This document shows, piece by piece, positions 22,529-31,474 of a stretch of 31,837 nucleotides of DNA (within the stretch, counting starts at the first letter, position 1; every line of letters starts with the position of its first letter). Below the pieces are notes generated by a model that was not told where the DNA came from, made no database searches, and saw nothing but the letters and a program-made list of their open reading frames with translations. Source of the stretch: CAYLLN01 sp036496265 (GTDB lineage Bacteria; Planctomycetota; Planctomycetia; Pirellulales; Pirellulaceae); assembly GCA_036496265.1 (NCBI GenBank), contig DASXLL010000017.1:1-31837 (forward strand). Reading direction: 5' to 3'. A program made the position numbers and the translations under genes.

Positions 22529-25423
22529 TCAGTTCGACTTCTCCTCCGCCGGCAAGTTGAGCAAGCTCCGCAGCGCCTGCCGCAGCGTGGCATCGAACCG
22601 CGGGCTGCCGCCGACATACAATCGCGCGACTTTCCCTTCGCCGTCAATAATGACCGTTTGCGGAATCGCCGTCGCTCCATATCGCTCCGCGACCCGTCCG
22701 TCGCGATCGATGGCGACCGCCATATCGAGCTTGAGGCGTTCGAGCGCCTGCTTCACGCGTGCGGGCGTTTCTTCGAGGTTGATGCCGATCAGCGTCACCC
22801 CTTGAGCAGCGAATTCCTTGGCCACCGCTTCGACCTGCGGCATCGTCTGCAAGCACGGACCACACCACGAGGCCCAAAAATCCAAAATCAGCACCTTCCC
22901 CTTATAATCGGTGACCCGAAATTTCTTGCCACTGAGCAACTCCAAGTCGATCGGCGGCGCCGGCTTGCCGACCAGGACCGATTCCAGCCCTTCACTGCCA
23001 TTCGGATCGCCGCCCTCCTCGGGCTCAGGCAATGGCTCGAGCGCGTGATGCAATTTCCACTGGTGAAATGCCAGCGACGAAGCCGATTGCTCGATGGCAC
23101 CGCCGACCAGCACGATATTCGCCTGATCCAGCGCCCCACGAACATCGCCGAGCACCTCACTCCTCCCCACGAGCGACGCGCCTTCCAAGTGCTGCGCAAA
23201 AAACGTCAGCCGCCGGTCGTCGCGCGACACCACTTGCACGCGGACACCGACAGGCGGCTTCTCCGCATCTGATTCCGCGGCCACATTGCCATCTGCCGCG
23301 GCCGGACTTGCCGGCGCTTCGCCTTTGTTTCCCTCCGCCACCTCATCCGAATGCAGCCAAATGATTCGCGCGACCTGTCCCCGCTCGATCTTCCGCGTGT
23401 CGAGCTGCACCTCAACCTGCAGCTCCTGCTCGTCCATCGAGGTCAGCCGGCCGCGGAGATAATCGCCGTCCAGCGACCTAATCAATTGCTGTGGCGGATT
23501 GTCGCGCTGCATCCGTGGCAGTGTCAGCAATCGCTCGGTCTTCGTTTTGTCGATCTTTGTCGAGGGAACGTCTTGCCGCAGCTCCAGCACTTTCATCTTT
23601 GCGTGTGGAATGTATTTCGTCGTCGTCTGCGCCGATTTGATCCACACGCCAAGATCGTCAATCCGCTCGACACGGCAGGCAAAAGTGTCGCCCGATCGCA
23701 TGTGCAGCAAACAATCGCCCGGCGCGGCGGGCCGAGTGGCTGGCGTATAGCGCGCTCCCAGCAGCGTTCGCACTCCGTTGAGCACGCGAACTGCCGGCGC
23801 GGCCGCGACGTGCGGCGCGCTCGAAACGACTGGCTGTGGCGGCTGGGTTGGCGGCGGTTCGCGATAGACGAGCTTTCCGGAAAAATCTGCAGCCAGCGGC
23901 GCAGCCGTTTGGCTATACCGCGGCTGAAACACCAGCGCCGCGGGCGCCGCTCGCACCTCCGTCAACCGGCCGTGCAGCGAAACATCGTCTGCAAACAGCC
24001 GGCATTCGGGCGAACCGCCACTGGGCTCTTCCAGATTTGTTGCTTCATTCACCTTCAAGCCCACGATCGCTTGCAGCGATTTCAGCAGACACTCGATCGG
24101 CTCGCGGACACCGGCTGTTTGCAGCTTGAGCGTTCCATTTGCAACCGACAGAACTTTTCCACTGACTCGCTCTCCGCTGACGACGGCCACGCGCACCACG
24201 CGGCCCGGCGGCTCCTTCGCCCCAGCGAACACGACTTCCTGAAGCTGCCTTTCCTCGATCGTCCGCTCCGTTTCGCCTTCGCGCACAATAAACACTCGCT
24301 TGTCGGCGTCAAACGATGTCAACTTTGCCGGTCGCCCTTCCGCGTCACCCTCCTTGAGCCACACCGTTTCGCCGGCGGTCGGAGCGGCGACGGAAGGCGG
24401 CGAGTCAGGGAAACCGGTCCAGTGACTGATAACGAACCGCTCGAATTTCAAGCTTCCTCGCCGATTGAGAAGTTGCACGCCGCCGGCCGGTGCGCTCGCC
24501 GCCGCGGGCAGCTTGAACAATGTCGGTTTGCCTTTCGCAATTGGGTTGGGCGCCGTCTCATCGCTCGCCACTTGCAAATTTGCCAGCCGCTCGCCGCTGG
24601 GTGCAAACACCACGACGCGGCCTTTTGTCTGATCAAACACGATCTGAATGTTCACGCGGCCCGGCCCTGCGGGCAGCCGCTCGACAATGCGAAAATCGGC
24701 ATTGCGTTCCGATTCGCGGACGATGACTAGATCGCCGCCCCACGTCTCGAGCTTGAAATGCGGCCGTAGCTTGGGCCGCGCCTTATCGACGCCAACCGAA
24801 AACTCAAAATTCGGCCGCTCGGTCCATGAAAGCTCCAAATCGAATCGAGCCACCCGGGGCAGAGTAAAACTGCGCATCAGCTCAGCATCCGGCTTGTCCG
24901 TCGCCAAATGACCCGCTTCCTCACGCCAGGCTTTGGCCGGCCCTTTTGATTCCCAGGCCGACAGCACTCCCGGGCCGGCGAACATCACTTCTCCCGGCAC
25001 CGAGCGGAATAGTCGCTGAACAATCTCCCGATCGAGGGTAAGCTCGCCAAGTCCCGGCGTCTGGACTACCACATTCTGCTCGTCGAGCGCCATCAGCTTG
25101 CCGGAAATCGTGTCGCCGCCGGCAAGCTCGAAAAAGTAAGGCCCGGCGTTTCGCGGATCAACAATGCGCTTGAATTCAACCGATTGCACAGCGTCGGCAG
25201 GAAACGCCAGTTCTCCATTGAACGCCGCGCTTTGCCAACGCAAAACGCCGGCCTCGTGCGAATCCATTAGCTGGCCCGTCGCATAATCTCCATTCGCGAA
25301 ATGGATCGCTGCGGCTGCTGACTCCGCTGGCTCCGAGGCGTGGCGTAGCTGCGTCTCGCCGCAAAGCAGCGCAGCGGTAGCACCCCACAAAACAACGGCC
25401 GATCGAATTGGGTTTCGCATCAC
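22529..25423 (-). CDS. Exported multi-repeat beta-domain protein with C-terminal TlpA-like thioredoxin domain
   Basis: This 964-residue protein is unusual for its length and mosaic. A signal peptide covers about residues 1-30. Two ~45-residue beta units follow (40-85 HFANGDYATGQL..., 97-140 FELAGGDTISGKL...), then a jelly-roll-like domain (about 150-335) similar to LamG/DUF1080-type folds. Further copies of the small unit lie at about 357-400, 412-456, 572-616, 648-691 and 728-775, usually with a GD-xxxGxL pattern resembling LSm/SH3-like barrels. The C-terminus (815-960) is a TlpA-like thioredoxin with WASWCGPC (Cys854, Cys857) and the cis-Pro AIPQT (Pro921). An extracytoplasmic thiol-redox role is likely. 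The gap to the upstream gene is 15 bases. The repeat assignment is by eye. Confidence 0.85.
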   Translation of the reverse strand: MMRNPIRSAVVLWGATAALLCGETQLRHASEPAESAAAAIHFANGDYATGQLMDSHEAGVLRWQSAAFNGELAFPADAVQSVEFKRIVDPRNAGPYFFELAGGDTISGKLMALDEQNVVVQTPGLGELTLDREIVQRLFRSVPGEVMFAGPGVLSAWESKGPAKAWREEAGHLATDKPDAELMRSFTLPRVARFDLELSWTERPNFEFSVGVDKARPKLRPHFKLETWGGDLVIVRESERNADFRIVERLPAGPGRVNIQIVFDQTKGRVVVFAPSGERLANLQVASDETAPNPIAKGKPTLFKLPAAASAPAGGVQLLNRRGSLKFERFVISHWTGFPDSPPSVAAPTAGETVWLKEGDAEGRPAKLTSFDADKRVFIVREGETERTIEERQLQEVVFAGAKEPPGRVVRVAVVSGERVSGKVLSVANGTLKLQTAGVREPIECLLKSLQAIVGLKVNEATNLEEPSGGSPECRLFADDVSLHGRLTEVRAAPAALVFQPRYSQTAAPLAADFSGKLVYREPPPTQPPQPVVSSAPHVAAAPAVRVLNGVRTLLGARYTPATRPAAPGDCLLHMRSGDTFACRVERIDDLGVWIKSAQTTTKYIPHAKMKVLELRQDVPSTKIDKTKTERLLTLPRMQRDNPPQQLIRSLDGDYLRGRLTSMDEQELQVEVQLDTRKIERGQVARIIWLHSDEVAEGNKGEAPASPAAADGNVAAESDAEKPPVGVRVQVVSRDDRRLTFFAQHLEGASLVGRSEVLGDVRGALDQANIVLVGGAIEQSASSLAFHQWKLHHALEPLPEPEEGGDPNGSEGLESVLVGKPAPPIDLELLSGKKFRVTDYKGKVLILDFWASWCGPCLQTMPQVEAVAKEFAAQGVTLIGINLEETPARVKQALERLKLDMAVAIDRDGRVAERYGATAIPQTVIIDGEGKVARLYVGGSPRFDATLRQALRSLLNLPAEEKSN

Positions 25424-25438
25424 AGCAAAGGGCCTCGT

Positions 25439-26482
25439 TCACCGTTCATAAATCGGCAAAAACTTGTAATTGAGCGCCAGCGCCAACAGCGACAAGCTGG
25501 TGCCGACCGTCGTCCCAAGCTGCGATTTGATGCTGCCATCGGCGGCTTGAGTCGCCTTCAATTGTTTCACGAGCAAGTTGTTCCACTTTTCCCACGCCTG
25601 TACATCGCCCTGAAACAGCGCCTGCGCCTGGTAGTAACGGGCATACTCTGCGTAGTGAGAATTGTTGGCCGGATTTTCCAGCTTCTGCGTCAAATAGCCG
25701 AGGGTCGCCTTGTACTGCGGCAGGTCCTTGCGCCGCGCCACGGAATACACGAGCGTGGCGATCGAAATTCGTGCGGGCGATTCGTCAAAGCCGCCGAAGC
25801 CGCCGGAGTAGCCGACCTGGCCGGACGACGAAGTCATTTTGACGTAATAGTTGATCGCCTTGTCGATGCATTCGTCCGAGACTTCAATCCCCGCGTTCCG
25901 AGCGGCGAGCAAACCGACGAGCACGGCCCCGCTCACCGACGTGTCGGCATCTGTCGAATCCGGCGAATAGCGCCAGCCGCCGAGCGTGTTCTTCTTTTGC
26001 GATGTTACCGCCGCGCGAACGGCCAGTTCCAGCGCCTGACCGATGCTGCGGCCCTTTGCGCCTTCGCCCGAAAACAAATCGCGGTCATCGACCACGCCAT
26101 ACGCTTCGGCAAGGCCGAGCATCGCGAAGCCGTGGTGATACATGCTGTTGCCCATGATCCCCGTGCTGGCGTTCTGGGCCGTCACGATGCTCTTCACGGC
26201 GCGGCGGACGTTGTGGCTATACAAGCCAAAGTTCGGATCTTCACCCGAGGCGAGCAGTACCATCAGCGCCATGCCAGTGACACCCGGCCCCTGTTCGCCA
26301 CCCACGAAGTCGCCGCTAGCGGATTGCTTGCTGATCAAATACTGCAATCCGCGGTCGTAGATTTCGCGCATGTCGCGAGGAATCGCATCACCAGTGCGCG
26401 CCGCGGGCATTTGCCCGTTCGTCATCACCACCGGCAAGCACAGAACTGCTGCTGCGACCCATTTTAACGACGCGGAGCTCAT
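25439..26482 (-). CDS. Secreted alpha-toroid protein, prenyltransferase/squalene-cyclase-like
   Basis: This 347-residue protein starts with a signal peptide (about 1-23). The mature part consists of helical repeats of the kind seen in alpha6 toroids: YDRGLQYLISKQSASGDF, VTGMALMVLLASG, NSMYHHGFAMLGLAEAYG, LGGWRYSPDSTDADTSVSG and VGTSLSLLALALNYKFL. The QW-like words (SASGDFV, NTLGGWRYSP) recall squalene-hopene cyclase and prenyltransferase families. The catalytic DXDD of cyclases is not visible; only DSTDADTS is present, and it is probably structural. Export argues against a terpene cyclase, so a scaffold or carrier function is more likely. Its start overlaps the stop of the preceding gene as ATGA, implying coupled translation. 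Confidence 0.85.
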   Translation of the reverse strand: MSSASLKWVAAAVLCLPVVMTNGQMPAARTGDAIPRDMREIYDRGLQYLISKQSASGDFVGGEQGPGVTGMALMVLLASGEDPNFGLYSHNVRRAVKSIVTAQNASTGIMGNSMYHHGFAMLGLAEAYGVVDDRDLFSGEGAKGRSIGQALELAVRAAVTSQKKNTLGGWRYSPDSTDADTSVSGAVLVGLLAARNAGIEVSDECIDKAINYYVKMTSSSGQVGYSGGFGGFDESPARISIATLVYSVARRKDLPQYKATLGYLTQKLENPANNSHYAEYARYYQAQALFQGDVQAWEKWNNLLVKQLKATQAADGSIKSQLGTTVGTSLSLLALALNYKFLPIYER

Positions 26483-27360
26483 GGCTTGGCCTCCGCGCTG
26501 CTTGCAGCCGGCGCCGCTTTGATATCGAGATCCTCTGCGGCGTGGCCCAGCTCGATCAAATGCTGCTTATAACCCTTCGCCTGAGCCAGCGGCTGCGCGA
26601 GCGCCTGCCACTGTCGCGCTTCCAATATCTCCTTCACAGCCGGCTGCGAAGAAAGGATCGACAGGCGATAAGTGACTACCCACTGATCCATCTGGCCAAA
26701 TGTTTTGGGAAGTGGCAGCGCCAGGAGCATCTGAGTCAGCTTCTCCCGCTGCTCGCTTGTTAGGGGCGCCGTCGTTTCGAGCGTGTGTACGGCGATGGCG
26801 ACGCTCGCTTCATAGCGAAAACGCCGCCGCTCGCTCTGTCCGGCGTCAAGTTCTTTGGTTTGTTCTTCGTCGAGCGTCCGCGCGATTGCTTTGGTCAGCA
26901 GCGTGTCGGGCCCGCCGACGCCCCGGCTTTGCCGCATTTGCAGCGGCTGCAGTTCCTGCCAAAATTGATTCATCTTTTCGTTGTCGTGGATGTTCATGCC
27001 CGCAAATTTCCGCCGCAAAGCCTCCGCTTGCTCATTGAATCGCTCGAAGTCTCCGCGGGCCGCCAGCTCCAGCCGTGATTTTTGCTCGCTGGAAAGGCGA
27101 CACGACCGCTCGATCTCGCCGATCTGCAGCTTGGCTTGAGCCTCCATGCGTTTTCTGCCCACTGCGGCGCTCGGCGAGCCGGCAAACACCCACTGCTCAA
27201 AGTTGGCTTCGAAGTTGTCGTGCTCGTTCGTTTCCGTTGCCGCGTTCAAAACGACGATCTGATCGTCGTCGCCCGCGAATGCATCTCCGATCAACCCGGC
27301 GCAGCAAGCACCTCCAACCAAAACGGAGCGGCTCAAGTAATAAAAAATGCGATTCAACAT
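26479..27360 (-). CDS. Exported helical protein with L[ST]xEQ motifs (293 residues)
   Basis: I do not recognise a named family. From ATG 27360 the protein has a signal peptide with likely cleavage near residue 28 (AFA|GDDD), then a mostly helical, charged chain. Repeated motifs of the LSSEQKSRLELAA, LDEEQTKELDAG and LTSEQREKLTQML type occur at about 50-residue to 100-residue intervals. They recall the LTxxQ motif of the periplasmic Spy/CpxP group, but overall homology is not established. The upstream gene at 27387-28157 has the same motif style, so the two may be distant paralogues. A frame extending upstream to 27477 lacks a start that precedes the signal peptide sensibly and overlaps the upstream gene. 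Confidence 0.75.
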   Translation of the reverse strand: MLNRIFYYLSRSVLVGGACCAGLIGDAFAGDDDQIVVLNAATETNEHDNFEANFEQWVFAGSPSAAVGRKRMEAQAKLQIGEIERSCRLSSEQKSRLELAARGDFERFNEQAEALRRKFAGMNIHDNEKMNQFWQELQPLQMRQSRGVGGPDTLLTKAIARTLDEEQTKELDAGQSERRRFRYEASVAIAVHTLETTAPLTSEQREKLTQMLLALPLPKTFGQMDQWVVTYRLSILSSQPAVKEILEARQWQALAQPLAQAKGYKQHLIELGHAAEDLDIKAAPAASSAEAKP

Positions 27361-27366
27361 TGCGTA

Positions 27367-27391
27367 CTGCCTACTGAGCCCCCTGCCTACT
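27367..27391 (-). repeat. Nine-base direct repeat in an operon gap
   Basis: CTGCCTACT occurs at 27367-27375 and 27383-27391, a period of 16 bases. The second copy runs into the stop codon of the upstream gene, so the two copies span almost the whole 26-base gap. This is the same style as the repeats at 6145-6165 and 28165-28178. No function is evident. Confidence 0.35.
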
Positions 27392-28157
27392 CTTTCTTCG
27401 GCGCCTTCAATAGCGCCGCCTTCCCCTTCGCATTCGTCGTCTTGGCCTTCGCCGTCTTGACTCCTTGCGGATTCCACCAGGCGTCGTCATTCTGCCGCTG
27501 CCCATTGTTGTGCCACGAGTTGAACGACACTTTTTGCAGGCCGGACCAAACCAGCTTTTGGTCGTCATTCAAGAGCGGCGCGACATACTGGTCCGGCACC
27601 TGCGGAACGTATTGGCCGTTGTATTGATAAACGATCCCCCACTGCTCCCACTCGCGTTGCCAGTTTTTGTCCAAGTTGGCGACAATTTTCGCCCGCTGCT
27701 CCTGTGACAGATACAGCGCCGCATCAAGCTGCGCAACGACACCCAGAATCGTCGATTGCTTCGTGGCCTCCGTTCGCTTGGCGTCTTCCGCTTCGTACTC
27801 CTCCAGTTGTTCGCTGTTCAGAGTCTTTTTCAGTGCCTCGTGCAGGTTGTCACGAATCGCTTGGGCCCCGGCGGTCGGCTGCGAACGCATTACCATCACG
27901 CCGTTTACATTGGCTCGCTGCGGCTGCAATACGGCCTTCGCCCCCTCCTTCACGGCCACATCCGCTGCCGCGCGAATCTTCGGCCGTTGCTCAGGCGTCA
28001 AATCGCAAACTTGCCGAATGAAGTTCAGCTCTTGCCACATTGCCGGCGTTAAGAGTTGCACATACTGCTGGAGTTGAGCGTCGTTCTGTGCCCGCGCATC
28101 AATGCCACTAAGGCAATAGCCTATGACGAGCATTACGAGCAAGCATCGAATGACCAT
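27387..28157 (-). CDS. Exported helical protein with L[ST]xEQ motifs (256 residues)
   Basis: This protein belongs to no family I can name. A signal peptide is clear (MVIRCLLVMLVIGYCLSGI, cleavage near ARA|QND at about residue 23). The mature part contains LTPEQRPKIRAAADVAVKEG, LNSEQLEEYEAED, LSQEQRAKIVANLDK and LNDDQKLVWSGLQ, the same type of short helix-capping motif found in the next gene. The middle is likely coiled and the C-terminus is Lys/Ala-rich and probably disordered. Periplasmic helical proteins of the Spy/CpxP group share the LTxxQ motif; any chaperone or sensor role here would be a guess. The gap to the 1090-residue protein gene upstream is 25 bases. Confidence 0.78.
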   Translation of the reverse strand: MVIRCLLVMLVIGYCLSGIDARAQNDAQLQQYVQLLTPAMWQELNFIRQVCDLTPEQRPKIRAAADVAVKEGAKAVLQPQRANVNGVMVMRSQPTAGAQAIRDNLHEALKKTLNSEQLEEYEAEDAKRTEATKQSTILGVVAQLDAALYLSQEQRAKIVANLDKNWQREWEQWGIVYQYNGQYVPQVPDQYVAPLLNDDQKLVWSGLQKVSFNSWHNNGQRQNDDAWWNPQGVKTAKAKTTNAKGKAALLKAPKKE

Positions 28158-28164
28158 GGCACCT

Positions 28165-28178
28165 ACTCACCACTCACC
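28165..28178 (-). repeat. Tandem ACTCACC duplication in an operon gap
   Basis: Two adjacent exact copies of ACTCACC fill most of the 25-base gap between the 1090-residue protein gene and the 256-residue protein gene. The word is the reverse complement of GGTGAGT, the unit of the array at 426-483 on the left of the window. This is a small coincidence in a GC-rich genome but worth recording. Confidence 0.4.
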
Positions 28179-28182
28179 GATC

Positions 28183-31100
28183 CTATTTAGTCCGCTCCAT
28201 CCGATTGAAATACTGATCGAGCCCCGCGCGAAATTCTTCGGGTAACGACGCGCCGGCTGTGCCGGTCGCATGCCCCACATCGCGCTCTTCGCGGACTTCA
28301 TGCTCGTTCACGCCCGCTCCGAACAGCGCCAGCGCCGCATCGAGCGTTTCGCCCGTTCCGCCGCCGCCCGGATTCGCGCCACCGCCGCCACGGCCGCGCG
28401 GATTGATCCGCTTCGATTGCAAGAGCAACTCGATCGCTTCCGTCTCGGCGCCAATTGCCGCCGGACCCGTTTCCGGCCGATCCAGAATCTCCGTCGCTTC
28501 GTCCATCACCTGCTCGACCTTGCCCAGCAAATTGATTTCAAACGCAAACTCTTCCGGGCCCTCGGGCAGCTCCGCGATCCGCTCGGACAGCGTCGCAACT
28601 CGCCCCGACAGCACATTCTGCCGTTTGCTCAGCGGACGCGCGACGCCTGCAAATTCCTCGGAAGTCAAACCGCCCCGCACCTGCTGCGCGACTCGCGTTT
28701 CGTCACGGAGATTGATCTCCGCCTCCAAAATCTGCATCGCTTCCAGCACGATCGACGGCGGCAGGCTCGCCCGCGATTTACAACCCGGGCATTTGCCCGA
28801 GCAAGCCGGATCGAGCAAGTTATCCGCCCAGCGGTCGAACGTATCTGACCAAAACTCGCATTGAGCCAGCGAGAAACCCGCTTCCTTCGCTAGATCGTCG
28901 CCAAGCTGCCGCAGGCTGCCGACGGCGTCCTCCTTCTTCATTTCATCCAACACGATTTTGAACCGTTGATACCGCCGCCGCTCGAAATAGGCCTCCATAT
29001 CGTCCATGATGTTCGACAAATCCGAGCTACTTTTCGCCTCCTCGGTGCTGAGTTGCTTCATCACCACCTGCGCCCCATCGGCTTTCTTCGTCGTCTTGCC
29101 GAACGCCCCGTCCAGTTGCTCGCCGATTTTTCCAGCGATCGTGTATTGCTTGCGCGATGCCGCTTTCAGCCGCTTCACCAGCGTGCTGCCTTCCAGATTC
29201 GCCAAGAGCTGATTGAGTTCGTCCGCGATGCGATCGAACTCAGCCAGCAAATCGGCCTGCACCTTCACCGCCTCGTCCAGCTTCGCCGCCGCCGGCGTCT
29301 GAGCATCATTCGGCTTCGCCGGCGAGGCGCTGATGACCGTCGTCACCGGCAGACCCAACCGCGGCTGCTTGCTGTTCGCCTTGCCCGGCTCTTGATTCGC
29401 TGGCTCATCTTTTGGCGCCGGCTGCTGCGACGATTCGCGATCGACCAATTGCGGCGCCGGCGGCTTGGGCTGGCTGGGCTCGCCGGCTTTCGCCCCTGCC
29501 GGTCCGCCGCCGCTCGAACGTATCTGCCCCGCCACCGGTCCCGCTTTCGTCGCCGCCGTCGCGACCGCGCCGGGCGACTGCGCCGCTTGCTTCAGCAAAT
29601 CCGCCACGTTCGGCATGCGGTTGCCGGCAATGTCCTTCAAAATTTGCAGCATCTCGGCCCATTTTTCCAAATGGCCGACGCCGATTTCAGGATTCCGCAG
29701 CGCCTGCTTGATTAGCTCTTCGCCCGTCATCGCCAGCCCGCCCAAGCGGCGACCGTTGGCCCGTTCGGCCGCCGATTGATTCTCGATCTGCTTGCGAATT
29801 TCCGGCCGGTCAAGCTCTGCCATCGTTAGCAGCCGCAATTGCTGATTCGTGTGATGAAGCTGCATTTCGCGGTCGCGAACTTCCAGCGACTGCCGATGCC
29901 ATTTGCTCATCTGCTCCGTGATCCAAATCGCATGCTGCTCGGCACTGAGCACGTACAGCAAATACGTCGGCGAATAAACCCGCTCGCGGTCCGGCAAATA
30001 ATCGACCGTAAACAACCGCACCGCCAACGGCTGCGGCTCGATTCCCATCGTCTGGGCGCAAAAGGTGCCCGTCAGCTCCAAGTTTTCCTGCTCGCTGCTT
30101 CCCGCGGCCAGCATTTTCTCGCCGCGAATTTTCTCCGCTGTCAAACTCGAATCGCCGGCCGTTTGCCACTCGATGCCGACCGTCTTGATGCCGAAATCGT
30201 CTTGTGCCCGCACTTGAAACGTCAATGTCTCCGTGTCGAGCACCACCTTTTGCCGAGGCAAGCCTTCGGCCGCGAGGCTCGGCGCTTCATCTTCTTTGGC
30301 GTTGATCGTAATCGTGAACGGCGCGGCCCCGCTCAATCCGTTTTCATCCCGCCACGCCAGCACTAACTTCCGCGATTCGTCGATCGGCTGCGGCTCGCTC
30401 GACAATTCCGCCTCGCGCAGCTTCGCGGCGCTTTCATCGACCGTCGCGCTCGCCAGTTTTCGATTCGCAATCGCCGTGAACGTCGCCAGGCTGCCGTTGA
30501 CGAGCGAAACCGTTCCGCCGCGGATGTCTTTTTCGAGATGCTTCGTCCGCTGCAAATATTCCGGCAGCTTGACCGACGCCATCACGCTCGTCAGTTCCGG
30601 CCGCAGCGTCGGCTCCAGCCGCAATCGCTCGCGAACGTCGCCAACCTTCAGGCTCACGGACGTCGGCACAAGCTGCGGCGGCAGCGCAAACTCGTAGCCG
30701 CCTTCTTTCAGCGACGCCACCAGCGGGCTCGGATCAGCGCCGACTTGCACTTTCGCCTGCTCAGGCTGCCACCGCGAGTCCTTCGCGAGCTGCACCGGCA
30801 GGGTCACAGCCTCGCCATGCGGCACGACCAGCCGCTCGGGAAGTTTCTCGATTGTCGCAAACGTATAGCGCGGCACTTTTCGCCACGGCGCGGCAAACCG
30901 GCTCCAAGCATTGAGCGCCGCCGCCGGATAGATCAGCACCAAAGCTACGGCCACGGCCGCCGGCGCAGCCGCCAGCCAAATCCACATGCGATGCCGCGGC
31001 CTGGGAACCGCATCGGATAAATCCCGCTTTGCCGCCTCGGCCGCCACATGCCCGATCGCCGCCTGACACAGCGCCAACGACCGATGCTGCTCCGCTTCAT

Positions 31101-31455
31101 TCCGCACGAGTTCGATCACGCCCAGCATTTGATCGCCCATGCTTGGGTACCGCCGACTGACGAGTTTTGCCAGCTGATCCAGCGTCCGCTGCCGCCAAAT
31201 CCACCGGTGGAAATAAACCGGCAGCATCGCGCAGCCGAGCATCGCCGCCAGAAAGATCGCGAGCCGCGCCGCCGCCGGTGTATCAACCAGCCGATCCAGG
31301 CAATACACGGCCAGGTATCCCACCACGACGCCAAAAATCGCGCCCCCCACCGCCTCAATCGACTTGATCAACCAGACCCGCCGGCGAAATTCCAGAAGCT
31401 GTTGCTCCAAGGAACTCGGCAACTGCAGCACTTTCCGTGATTCTGCGGCGCTCAT
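28183..31455 (-). CDS. Large membrane protein, DUF4175-like, with CxxxCPGC motif
   Basis: In this 1090-residue protein the N-terminal third has three transmembrane segments: about 32-52 (IEAVGGAIFGVVVGYLAVY), 63-83 and 155-175 (WIWLAAAPAAVAVALVLIYP). A long extracytoplasmic part follows (about 176-510), with beta-sandwich-like motifs such as LPEYLQRTKHLEKDIRGGTV and DDFGIKTVGIEWQT. A helical region, a Pro/Ala/Lys-rich disordered linker (about 610-720), and a charged helical domain come next. The overall plan is that of DUF4175-like planctomycete and proteobacterial membrane proteins. A Cys cluster, Cys885-x3-Cys889-x2-Cys892, could bind a metal or form disulfides. The Gly-rich segment GRGGGGANPGGGGTG lies near 1038-1053. 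Function is unknown. It is separated by 76 bases, including a long palindrome, from the upstream gene. Confidence 0.78.
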   Translation of the reverse strand: MSAAESRKVLQLPSSLEQQLLEFRRRVWLIKSIEAVGGAIFGVVVGYLAVYCLDRLVDTPAAARLAIFLAAMLGCAMLPVYFHRWIWRQRTLDQLAKLVSRRYPSMGDQMLGVIELVRNEAEQHRSLALCQAAIGHVAAEAAKRDLSDAVPRPRHRMWIWLAAAPAAVAVALVLIYPAAALNAWSRFAAPWRKVPRYTFATIEKLPERLVVPHGEAVTLPVQLAKDSRWQPEQAKVQVGADPSPLVASLKEGGYEFALPPQLVPTSVSLKVGDVRERLRLEPTLRPELTSVMASVKLPEYLQRTKHLEKDIRGGTVSLVNGSLATFTAIANRKLASATVDESAAKLREAELSSEPQPIDESRKLVLAWRDENGLSGAAPFTITINAKEDEAPSLAAEGLPRQKVVLDTETLTFQVRAQDDFGIKTVGIEWQTAGDSSLTAEKIRGEKMLAAGSSEQENLELTGTFCAQTMGIEPQPLAVRLFTVDYLPDRERVYSPTYLLYVLSAEQHAIWITEQMSKWHRQSLEVRDREMQLHHTNQQLRLLTMAELDRPEIRKQIENQSAAERANGRRLGGLAMTGEELIKQALRNPEIGVGHLEKWAEMLQILKDIAGNRMPNVADLLKQAAQSPGAVATAATKAGPVAGQIRSSGGGPAGAKAGEPSQPKPPAPQLVDRESSQQPAPKDEPANQEPGKANSKQPRLGLPVTTVISASPAKPNDAQTPAAAKLDEAVKVQADLLAEFDRIADELNQLLANLEGSTLVKRLKAASRKQYTIAGKIGEQLDGAFGKTTKKADGAQVVMKQLSTEEAKSSSDLSNIMDDMEAYFERRRYQRFKIVLDEMKKEDAVGSLRQLGDDLAKEAGFSLAQCEFWSDTFDRWADNLLDPACSGKCPGCKSRASLPPSIVLEAMQILEAEINLRDETRVAQQVRGGLTSEEFAGVARPLSKRQNVLSGRVATLSERIAELPEGPEEFAFEINLLGKVEQVMDEATEILDRPETGPAAIGAETEAIELLLQSKRINPRGRGGGGANPGGGGTGETLDAALALFGAGVNEHEVREERDVGHATGTAGASLPEEFRAGLDQYFNRMERTK

Positions 31456-31474
31456 CGGATTTCCTCCGCATATT

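Noticed and set aside
23351..24730. A 459-codon open frame on the plus strand
   Set aside because: It is antisense to the beta-repeat/thioredoxin gene, which has a signal peptide and clear domains. High GC codon use leaves long antisense frames open; no motif is visible in this one.
25439..26482. A terpene cyclase/squalene-hopene cyclase
   Set aside because: The protein has a signal peptide, is half the usual length and lacks a visible DXDD catalytic motif; only the toroid-like repeats are shared.
28787..28800. Palindrome CGGGCA-TT-TGCCCG in the DUF4175-like gene
   Set aside because: Only six base pairs, and it is explained by the codons for the CPGC motif.
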